Assembly (NCBI GenBank): GCA_003219395.1
Contig: QHOR01000225.1
Span: 1 to 5,137 of the forward strand
From: Verrucomicrobiota bacterium
Lineage (GTDB): Bacteria; Verrucomicrobiota; Verrucomicrobiia; Chthoniobacterales; UBA10450
Direction: 5' to 3'
DNA length: 5,137 nucleotides
Positions 1-5,137 of the stretch are shown one piece after another. Under the pieces are notes generated by a model. That model saw only the letters and a program-made list of their open reading frames with translations, made no database searches and was not told the origin of the DNA. The position numbers and the translations under genes are program-made. Within the stretch, counting starts at the first letter, position 1. The number at the start of each line of letters is the position of its first letter.

Positions 1-1563
1 AAGCATGTCACTTCCTGGACTGATGGACGCGTGAGCATTAACAGCCAAGCGCAGCAGGATGCCTTCACCGACAGAGAACTGGTTGGATTTTCCGTGACTA
101 CTACTGACCCAGCTTGTGGCAGCTTTGTTGTCGGCGCCGCGCCCGCTGCTTTTGAAGTCAATCTGAGTGATCCCGCGGATCCGGCAACGGTGGACGCCAC
201 CGATTTCACGGTGAACGGGATTACGGCGGACTCCGCCGGCTTATCAAACGGCGATCAAACGATCACCTTCACCTTCGACACCTCGCCGATAGTGGAAGGC
301 GATAACACCATGCACATGGATGCCGGTGCAATTCACCAGGCTTCGAACAACGATCCGATCCTGCAATTTGACTGCACGTTCCGTTATGGGGTAACACAAC
401 TGGAGGTAACTGACACCGATCCACCCGTTGGCGGAACATTCACTCCACCAGCGCCTGGCACGTACACTTATGACGTGAACTGGAACATTGCTGTTGATCC
501 AAGTTCAGTCGCCACCACCGATCTGCAACTAAGCGGTACTACCGGGGCTACTGTGACCAACGTCGAGGTGATCGCGCCAGACAATACAACCACTCGGTTC
601 ACGCTAAATATTCCGTTTGGCGGGAGCTTGACTGCGCATATTGCCCCCGGGGCGATTACGGACACGTTTGGTAATCCTAACGCGGATTTTTCAGGCAATT
701 ACACGGTAGACGGTTGTCCGTTCACTCAATACGCCTTCACTACGGGCAGTTGTCCCTTCGTGCCCGGAGTGGATGATATCGGCAACCATTGCGATATCTG
801 CGGCACCGACATTACGCTTCCTTTCCCTGTTACCTTGTATGCCCAAACCTTTACCGCTGCTCATGCAGGCTCCAAAGGTCATCTGACGTTCGGAATGTCC
901 AACGACAGTTTTCCGGTCACTTGCTCGCCGTTCGGTTTCCCCGACACCACCTACGTGCTGGCTCCTTATTGGACTGATCAGGTCACCGATGGTGTTGGCG
1001 GCGGAATCTTTACTACGACCACGGGCAGTGCTCCTAACCGTATCTTCTACATCGAATGGCGGACTCAGTACTTCAACCAGCCTGAAACAGTGAATTACGA
1101 GATTGCGCTGTACGAGAGCGGTGATCCGCCCTTTCAATTCATATACAACACGATCACACCCGCAGGGACAGCAAACGACAGCCAGTTAGTGGTGGGCGTG
1201 AAGAAGGATGAGGTTAGCTTTACACAGTACGGGTGCGATCCCACAGGTGGCCAGAATCCGCCGGTCGGCTCCGGGCTGTGCCTTACTGCCTCCGTGCCGT
1301 GCGGCACGCCAACACCCACGCCGACGGCTACGGTGACTCCTAGCATCACGCCCACACCGACAGCTACGGTGGCTCCTAGCGCTACACCCACGGCAACGGC
1401 TACACCCACGGCAACGGCGACGCCTACGGCTACTGCTACCGTAACGCCAAGTGTAACTCCTACGCCAACCCAACCTCCGGGAACTCCGACACCAACGCCA
1501 ACCGCCACGCCCAGGGCGACACCAAGACCACGGCCGACTCCTTATCCTCGGCCAACGCCCTAA
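1..1563 (+). CDS. Secreted modular beta-sandwich protein, Ig-like repeats, nidogen-like domain, Pro/Thr-rich C-terminus (5' partial)
   Basis: The frame is open from base 1 and ends at TAA 1561-1563, so the gene most likely enters from upstream. The GTG at 31 has no signal peptide after it and is probably not the true start. Of the 520 visible residues, about 28-129 and 131-238 form two Ig-like beta-sandwich units. Both carry the pattern Asp-Pro-x-Ser/Thr-Val-x-(x)-Thr-Asp-(Phe/Leu), followed by an Ala/Pro-Gly-Ala-Ile turn, as in bacterial Ig-like (Big_5/SbsA-like) domains. Residues about 240-437 are a Cys-containing beta domain with PFPVTLYAQTF, LAPYWTDQV and IFYIEWRTQYF, resembling nidogen-like extracellular domains of environmental bacteria. 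Residues about 436-520 are almost only Pro, Thr, Ala and Arg and end PYPRPTP, probably a wall- or membrane-spanning stalk or sorting tail. The enzymatic part, if any, lies upstream. Export and surface location are inferred from composition; the specific function is unknown. Confidence 0.8.
   Translation, partial: KHVTSWTDGRVSINSQAQQDAFTDRELVGFSVTTTDPACGSFVVGAAPAAFEVNLSDPADPATVDATDFTVNGITADSAGLSNGDQTITFTFDTSPIVEGDNTMHMDAGAIHQASNNDPILQFDCTFRYGVTQLEVTDTDPPVGGTFTPPAPGTYTYDVNWNIAVDPSSVATTDLQLSGTTGATVTNVEVIAPDNTTTRFTLNIPFGGSLTAHIAPGAITDTFGNPNADFSGNYTVDGCPFTQYAFTTGSCPFVPGVDDIGNHCDICGTDITLPFPVTLYAQTFTAAHAGSKGHLTFGMSNDSFPVTCSPFGFPDTTYVLAPYWTDQVTDGVGGGIFTTTTGSAPNRIFYIEWRTQYFNQPETVNYEIALYESGDPPFQFIYNTITPAGTANDSQLVVGVKKDEVSFTQYGCDPTGGQNPPVGSGLCLTASVPCGTPTPTPTATVTPSITPTPTATVAPSATPTATATPTATATPTATATVTPSVTPTPTQPPGTPTPTPTATPRATPRPRPTPYPRPTP
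1318..1461 (+). repeat. Degenerate tandem repeat coding for the Pro/Thr tail of the first gene
   Basis: Two adjacent 36-base units (1318-1353 and 1354-1389) encode TPTATVTPSITP and TPTATVAPSATP. They are followed by two 18-base units (1390-1407 and 1408-1425), each encoding TATATP, and then a variant unit (1426-1461) ending VTPSVTP. Codons for Thr and Pro vary between units, so this is an older, diverged protein-level repeat rather than a fresh slippage tract. Tracts like this expand and contract readily and give a flexible, possibly glycosylated stalk. Confidence 0.8.
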
Positions 1564-1617
1564 GCGGGAAACAGGTTAAAAGCTTACAAGAGGTAAAAGC
1601 CAGAAGTACTAAAACAA

Positions 1618-1692
1618 GGACTCGCGAGGCCCTGCCCGCATTCGCTACGCGAAGCGTTGCGGGCGTGGCAACTCGCGAGTCCCTTGCTTTTT
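1618..1692 (+). terminator. Long GC-rich hairpin with T tract; probable terminator built on a REP-like palindrome
   Basis: The outer arms are perfect inverted repeats: GGACTCGCGAG at 1618-1628 and CTCGCGAGTCC at 1672-1682. An inner stem GCCCGCA (1634-1640) pairs with TGCGGGC (1658-1664), and 1629-1631 pairs with 1667-1669, giving a nearly continuous stem of over 20 pairs with small bulges. The loop at 1641-1657 can fold again (TTCGC with GCGAA). Five T residues at 1688-1692 follow, and AAAA at 1611-1614 precedes. It lies 55 bases after the stop of the first gene. The stem is longer than a minimal terminator, so it may also be a dispersed palindromic (REP-like) element; the two readings are compatible. 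The A tract upstream could let it work in both directions. Confidence 0.55.
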
Positions 1693-2138
1693 GGCGTTGA
1701 AGACCGGTGTGCATCTCTAAGGGGAGATCGAGTTCTGCAACCCCACGAGCCTTGCATTGCGGGAGGCCCCTACTCCATTGGCTCTGCGATACAGACGAGA
1801 CATCGCGATGGCAGCTTCGACCTCTGGCGATCGCCAAGAACCAATGGCAGGCAGCAAAAAACACCAGCCGAACAGTCGTAGTCTATTTGTCAACGCGTTG
1901 AACAGTCGCCGCAGGTGATCGTTCCAGCTTGCATTGCCCAAGAGCTCTCCGGATCTTGATGACGGAGATTTGGCGATAGGCATTGGACGTTTTCCTGCCG
2001 GGAGTTCTTACAGCATTGCAGGCGGGGCAAAAAAAACGAGAGTTTCGCCTTTTCAATGTTTCAAGTTTCCACGTATCATCCAAAACGTAATTACATGAAT
2101 ATCCAATCCACAAACCTAGTGAAAACCCAGGTCGTAGA
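1693..2138. other. Intergenic stretch with no recognisable gene
   Basis: About 450 bases between the hairpin and the palindromic element before the second gene. Short open frames exist on both strands, but none has a recognisable domain, a good ribosome site or homology to the neighbours. Visible structure is limited to three short perfect palindromes (1801-1810, 1825-1836, 1891-1900), a 9-base direct repeat GAACAGTCG (1870-1878 and 1900-1908) and an A8 run at 2030-2037. The promoter of the second gene should lie towards the right end of this stretch, but I see no convincing -35/-10 pair. The minus strand from about 2050 to 1883 could encode a small CxxC peptide, which I do not support as a gene. 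Confidence 0.6.
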
Positions 2139-2238
2139 GGGTGTAGCCGCCTCCCCGCGTGGAGGTGCCTTGTCGCTGCTGCACGCTGCTCCACGACGAC
2201 ACCCGCCACGGCGGGCAGGCTCTGCCGTGGCTACAGCC
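2139..2238. repeat. 100-base palindromic element with imperfect terminal inverted repeats (MITE/REP-like)
   Basis: Imperfect 12-base terminal inverted repeats lie at 2139-2150 and 2227-2238, with a perfect core TGTAGCC (2142-2148) and GGCTACA (2229-2235). Inside are two further hairpins: CCTCC/GGAGG (2150-2154 with 2161-2165) and a strong GCCACGGC/GCCGTGGC stem (2205-2212 with 2224-2231). Nested palindromes with inverted ends and no transposase are typical of non-autonomous MITE or REP-type elements. No target-site duplication is clear. The right arm ends one base before the ATG at 2239, so the 5' untranslated region of the second gene is element sequence. The reading frame of that gene stays open through the element. 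Copy number elsewhere in the genome cannot be seen here. Confidence 0.6.
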
Positions 2239-3069
2239 ATGATTTCTAAAATTCTGCTTCCGATTGTAATCGCGGCCACGCTTGGCGTCGTCGGTCCCAG
2301 TTCAGCCAGAGCGCAGCTTGCCAGCATTAACCCTATCAAAGACAACACGCTCTACGAGTTCGATGCGGCAGAAGGCGATGTGAGCAATGCCTTGGGGTTT
2401 CACTTCTTTGCCGGCGAGACAGCCATGGGCGAACTCCGTCGCGGCGTGCTCGCGTTTGATATCGCTGGGAATATCCCCGCAGGCTCAACGATTCTCGGCG
2501 TCACTTTGAGCTTAAACATGTCGAGAACTGGTCTCGATACTGCTCGAAATGTCGATCTGCACAAGCTGCTCGCGGACTGGGGAGAAGGAACGTCCATGGC
2601 ACCTGGAGAAGAAGGCGACGGAGCACCGGCCACGCCAAACGATGCCACGTGGCGGCATCGTTTCTTTGACACTATTTTTTGGACGACAGAAGGTGGAGAC
2701 TTTTCCGCCACGGTAAGCGCAAGTCAGTCAGTTGGCGCCATTGGTGTGTACACGTGGAGTTCGTCACAAATGCGTGCCGACGTGCAGTCGTGGCTCGATG
2801 ACCCGTCAAGCAACTTCGGCTGGTTGGTGTTGGGCGATGAATCCGACATTTTGACGGCGAAACGGTTCGACACTCGAGAAAGCGCCAGTCCACCTGTGCT
2901 GACCATCCAATACAGGCCCCCGGGACCAAGACCTACACCGACGCCAAGACCGCGTGCTACTCCTAAGTCCCGTCCTACACCTTCCGCATTTTCTCATCCG
3001 TTGCGCTTTTTATTGCGGTTGTTCGCAACGCAGCCAGCTGCACAAGCGGCGTCGCCGCTGCGCGACTAG
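2239..3069 (+). CDS. Secreted DNRLRE-domain protein with Pro/Arg-rich tail
   Basis: Predicted 276 residues. The chosen ATG gives a standard Sec signal peptide: Met-Ile-Ser-Lys, a hydrophobic core about residues 5-19, and SSARA cleavage before Gln26. The frame is open further upstream, and an ATG at 2095 would add 48 residues, most of them encoded by the palindromic element. Neither start has a clear Shine-Dalgarno. Residues 29-225 form one DNRLRE-type beta domain: RRGVLAFDIAGNIPAGSTI, then DLHKLLADWGEG, ATWRHRFFDT, VQSWLDD, GWLVLGDES and the family-like ending FDTRESASPPVLTIQY. Such domains are non-catalytic beta modules of extracellular proteins. Residues 226-248 are Pro/Arg/Thr-rich. The last 28 residues include FSHPLRFLLRLF and no catalytic domain. 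The domain is about 80% identical to that of the next gene. It looks like a stand-alone or truncated paralogue; a structural or adhesive role is inferred. Confidence 0.85.
   Translation: MISKILLPIVIAATLGVVGPSSARAQLASINPIKDNTLYEFDAAEGDVSNALGFHFFAGETAMGELRRGVLAFDIAGNIPAGSTILGVTLSLNMSRTGLDTARNVDLHKLLADWGEGTSMAPGEEGDGAPATPNDATWRHRFFDTIFWTTEGGDFSATVSASQSVGAIGVYTWSSSQMRADVQSWLDDPSSNFGWLVLGDESDILTAKRFDTRESASPPVLTIQYRPPGPRPTPTPRPRATPKSRPTPSAFSHPLRFLLRLFATQPAAQAASPLRD
2323..2913 (+). repeat. DNRLRE module copy 1 of a tandem duplication
   Basis: This 591-base segment encodes 197 residues that align without gaps to copy 2 at 3221-3811. A hand count gives 39 differences, so about 80% amino-acid identity, and many blocks are identical, for example the 20-residue stretch starting at KRFDT and ending at IQY. 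The copies are in direct orientation about 900 bases apart. Confidence 0.9.
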
Positions 3070-3118
3070 AGAAACGCGGGATCTTCGACCGCAAAGGGCC
3101 CAAGGTTCTTGCAATCCA

Positions 3119-5137
3119 ATGAATACACGACGTATCCCCATTCATAAGTCTTGCCTCGCATTCGTGCTCGCGGCGGCACTTGGCGGCATCGCCTCCAATT
3201 TAGCGAGAGCGGAAACTATCAGTATCAACCCCAGTAAGGATAACACGCTCTACCAGTACGTTGCTGCGGATGGCGACCTCAGCAATGCCCTCGGCGACCA
3301 CTTCTTCACCGGCGAGACCGGCATGAGCGAGATCCGGCGAGGTGTGCTCGCGTTCGATGTTGGCGGAAACGTCCCAGCCGGCTCGACAATTACCGGCGTG
3401 ACACTAACCCTGAACATGTCCAGAACACCTTCTACTAATGCCAGAACCGTCGAGTTGCACAGGCTGCTCGCTGATTGGGGAGAAGGAACATCCCACGCAT
3501 CTGGAGAAGAGGGTATGGGAGCGCCCGCTACTACTAATGATGCCACGTGGCGCCACCGCTTCTTCAATACCATCTTTTGGACGACCGAAGGCGGCGACTT
3601 CTCCGTTACGGTGAGCGCAAGCCAGTCGGTTGGCGCGCTTGGAGTGTACACTTGGAGTTCACCACAGCTGACCGCGGATGTGCAGTCATGGCTGGATAAT
3701 TCGGGGACTAACTTCGGCTGGTTAGTGTTAGGCGATGAGTCGGGCATTGCCACAGCGAAGCGATTCGACACCCGAGAGAGCGCCAGCCCCCCGGTGCTGA
3801 CGATCCAATACACGACGACAGCTCCGACGCCGACGCCCACGCCGACTCCGACAATTTCGCCAACGCCAACGCCGACGCCAACACCGCCAACAACACCCAC
3901 ACCAACTCCAACACCCACCGCAACTCCGACTGTAACACCTACGCCAACAGCCTCGCCTACGCCATTCTCACATCCCCTGCTTTTCCCGCCAGTCGCCACG
4001 GACGCCAACGTGTCGATCGGTATCGACGAAGGATGCGTGCAGATATTGGACGGACCGTGCACTAACATGTGGACTTATGGCGGAACCTACCCTGGACTAA
4101 CGATTCGTAGGCCTACGGGACAAACGACGAATGTTACTTTCACAAATAACCTGGATGCGGTCGCCGGCGAATTGACCGTGCATAACCATGGCAACCACTC
4201 GACCGCGGTAAACGATGGGCAGCCAGACGACCTTCTCATTCCAACGGGTGGATCGCGTACTTACATATACAACGGCCTCGAAGGGGGCAGCAATCAGCGA
4301 GGCAAAATGCAGTTTTACCATGATCACCGCATGAATGTTACCGGGCGTAACGTCTGGATGGGTCTCACCGGCATGTACATCGTCGATGATCCAGCTGATC
4401 CACCAACAGTTCCTTCTGGCGCCTTCGACCTGCCGCTGGCAGTCGCTGACCGGCAATTCGACGAGAACAATCAAATTCCCTATGTGTTCGATCCTAATGG
4501 TGTGACCGGCGATAAGATTCTTATTAACGGTGTTTACCAGCCATACCTTGAGGTGGGCGATCGTAAGTATCGATTTCGCATCTTAAATGCGTCTAACCAT
4601 CGTACGTATAACCTCGCACTGAGCACAGGCGATACGTTTACACAAATTGGGACGGAGAGCGGCCTGTTACCCGCGCCGGTGGCACGGATGGAAATGCGGA
4701 TGGGACCTGCTGAGCGTTTGGACGTTGTCGTTGATTTTGCCGGAGAGCTGGGGCAGAACCTCTATCTCACCGACACCCTATCAGGAATGCCACTGCTTCA
4801 ATTCCGCGTCACTCAGCACCTCGTCGATGACAGTGTGATTCCGCCTACATTGCGCGCATTGCCGGATATTGGGGAGCCCACGGTGACGCGCAACTGGAGC
4901 TTTGATCGGACGGCAGGCCACTGGACAATTAATGGTTTGCGATTCGATCCCAATCGTGTTGATGCCCAGCCTGTGCTAGGCACGACTGAGAAGTGGGTCT
5001 TCACAAACCCAACTGGCCAACCGCACACCGTCCATATTCATGATGTTTCTCAGCAATGCCTAAGCCGCAATGGAGGAGCTTGTTACCCGTACGAGACCAT
5101 GAAAGAAACCTGGTACCTTGCGGCAGGCGAGACCCTT
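3119..5137 (+). CDS. Secreted DNRLRE-multicopper oxidase fusion, CotA/bilirubin-oxidase-like (3' partial)
   Basis: 673 residues are visible and the frame runs off the window end. The ATG at 3119 starts a Sec signal peptide (MNTRR n-region, hydrophobic core about 12-25, cleavage after LARA at 31). No other start codon lies in the short gap upstream; only a weak AAGG precedes it, 13 bases away. Residues 35-231 are a DNRLRE-type domain and 232-282 a Pro/Thr linker. From about 292 a multicopper oxidase begins with YPGLTIRRPTGQ. Copper ligands are visible: motif 1 HNHG (H355, H357), motif 2 HDH (H401, H403) and motif 3 HTVHIH (H636 for type 1; H639 and H641 for types 2 and 3). VADRQFDENNQIPY, ILINGVYQPYLEVGDRKYRF and MGPAERLDVVVDF are hallmarks of the CotA/bilirubin oxidase branch. 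Motif 4 (HCHxxxH) should lie past the window. This family couples substrate oxidation (phenols, bilirubin, metals) to reduction of O2 to water; the substrate here is unknown. Probably co-transcribed with the preceding gene (49-base gap). Confidence 0.92.
   Translation, partial: MNTRRIPIHKSCLAFVLAAALGGIASNLARAETISINPSKDNTLYQYVAADGDLSNALGDHFFTGETGMSEIRRGVLAFDVGGNVPAGSTITGVTLTLNMSRTPSTNARTVELHRLLADWGEGTSHASGEEGMGAPATTNDATWRHRFFNTIFWTTEGGDFSVTVSASQSVGALGVYTWSSPQLTADVQSWLDNSGTNFGWLVLGDESGIATAKRFDTRESASPPVLTIQYTTTAPTPTPTPTPTISPTPTPTPTPPTTPTPTPTPTATPTVTPTPTASPTPFSHPLLFPPVATDANVSIGIDEGCVQILDGPCTNMWTYGGTYPGLTIRRPTGQTTNVTFTNNLDAVAGELTVHNHGNHSTAVNDGQPDDLLIPTGGSRTYIYNGLEGGSNQRGKMQFYHDHRMNVTGRNVWMGLTGMYIVDDPADPPTVPSGAFDLPLAVADRQFDENNQIPYVFDPNGVTGDKILINGVYQPYLEVGDRKYRFRILNASNHRTYNLALSTGDTFTQIGTESGLLPAPVARMEMRMGPAERLDVVVDFAGELGQNLYLTDTLSGMPLLQFRVTQHLVDDSVIPPTLRALPDIGEPTVTRNWSFDRTAGHWTINGLRFDPNRVDAQPVLGTTEKWVFTNPTGQPHTVHIHDVSQQCLSRNGGACYPYETMKETWYLAAGETL
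3221..3811 (+). repeat. DNRLRE module copy 2 of a tandem duplication
   Basis: Encodes residues 35-231 of the oxidase fusion and is the gapless partner of the segment at 2323-2913. Conserved blocks include NDATWRHRFF, TIFWTTEGGDFS, TVSASQSVGA and NFGWLVLGDES. Differences cluster in loops, such as the residues after NMSRT and those before NFGWL, which suggests both copies stayed under selection for the fold. Confidence 0.9.
3812..3964 (+). repeat. Low-complexity Pro/Thr linker between the DNRLRE domain and the multicopper oxidase
   Basis: 51 codons (residues 232-282) that are almost entirely Pro and Thr with a few Ala, Ser, Val and Ile, in mostly TP dipeptides. Codons for both residues are mixed, so the DNA is repetitive but not a perfect microsatellite. 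The segment should form an extended flexible spacer that holds the oxidase away from the N-terminal module. It resembles the C-terminal tail of the first gene in the window. Confidence 0.85.

Noticed and set aside
1134..1508. Minus-strand Val/Gly-rich open frame
   Set aside because: It is the complement of the Pro/Thr tail of the first gene. Such repeats keep several frames open without coding.
1460..1864. Minus-strand 134-residue frame spanning the hairpin
   Set aside because: It overlaps the end of the first gene and the palindrome, and the product resembles no known domain.
2024..2070. Possible minus-strand terminator around the A8 run
   Set aside because: The only stem next to the T run on that strand is about three base pairs, and no supported minus-strand gene needs a terminator there.
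1883..2209. Minus-strand 108-residue frame with a CPAC motif
   Set aside because: A single CxxC is not a domain, the frame runs through the palindromic element, and there is no signal peptide, ribosome site or recognisable family.
2056..2238. N-terminal extension of the DNRLRE protein from an ATG at 2056 or 2095
   Set aside because: Most of the added residues are translated palindromic element, and a complete Sec signal peptide starts at 2239. Not fully excluded; listed as a finding for the possible split leader.
3812..3964. CRISPR-like or satellite array
   Set aside because: Periodicity comes from Thr-Pro codons in frame. There are no equal-length repeats with unique spacers.
3250..4068. 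272-residue open frame on the minus strand opposite the DNRLRE-oxidase gene
   Set aside because: It is antisense to a clear coding region, its Val/Gly-rich run is the complement of the Pro/Thr linker, and a similar shadow appears opposite the paralogous module.

Overview
The window looks like a piece of genome from a soil or sediment bacterium with moderate to high GC. I infer a Verrucomicrobiota-type organism (Chthoniobacterales-like). The reasons are long Pro/Thr tails ending in Arg-Pro-Thr-Pro runs on secreted proteins, short palindromic repeats between genes, weak Shine-Dalgarno signals and secreted beta-rich modular proteins. No marker gene is present, so this placement is a style-based inference only. 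All supported genes lie on the + strand.

Layout: (1) Positions 1-1563 hold the 3' part of a large exported protein. It has two Ig-like beta-sandwich repeats, a Cys-containing nidogen-like beta domain and a Pro/Thr-rich C-terminus. (2) Positions 1564-2238 are a 675-base non-coding stretch. It starts with a long GC-rich hairpin that probably terminates transcription, continues through about 450 bases with no recognisable gene, and ends in a 100-base palindromic element whose right arm stops exactly at the next start codon. (3) Positions 2239-3069 encode a secreted protein with one DNRLRE-type beta domain and a short Pro/Arg-rich tail. (4) Positions 3119-5137 encode the start of a large secreted protein, cut by the window end: signal peptide, a second DNRLRE-type domain about 80% identical to the one before it, a roughly 50-residue Pro/Thr linker, and then a CotA/bilirubin-oxidase-like multicopper oxidase carrying three of its four copper-binding motifs.

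Genes 2 and 3 are 49 bases apart, and their shared domain points to a tandem duplication; they are probably co-transcribed. The theme is an exported or surface-displayed oxidase tethered to adhesion or structural beta domains. The most notable features are the DNRLRE-linker-multicopper oxidase fusion, the adjacent stand-alone DNRLRE copy that still keeps the post-linker FSHPL motif, and the palindromic element abutting the start of that copy.
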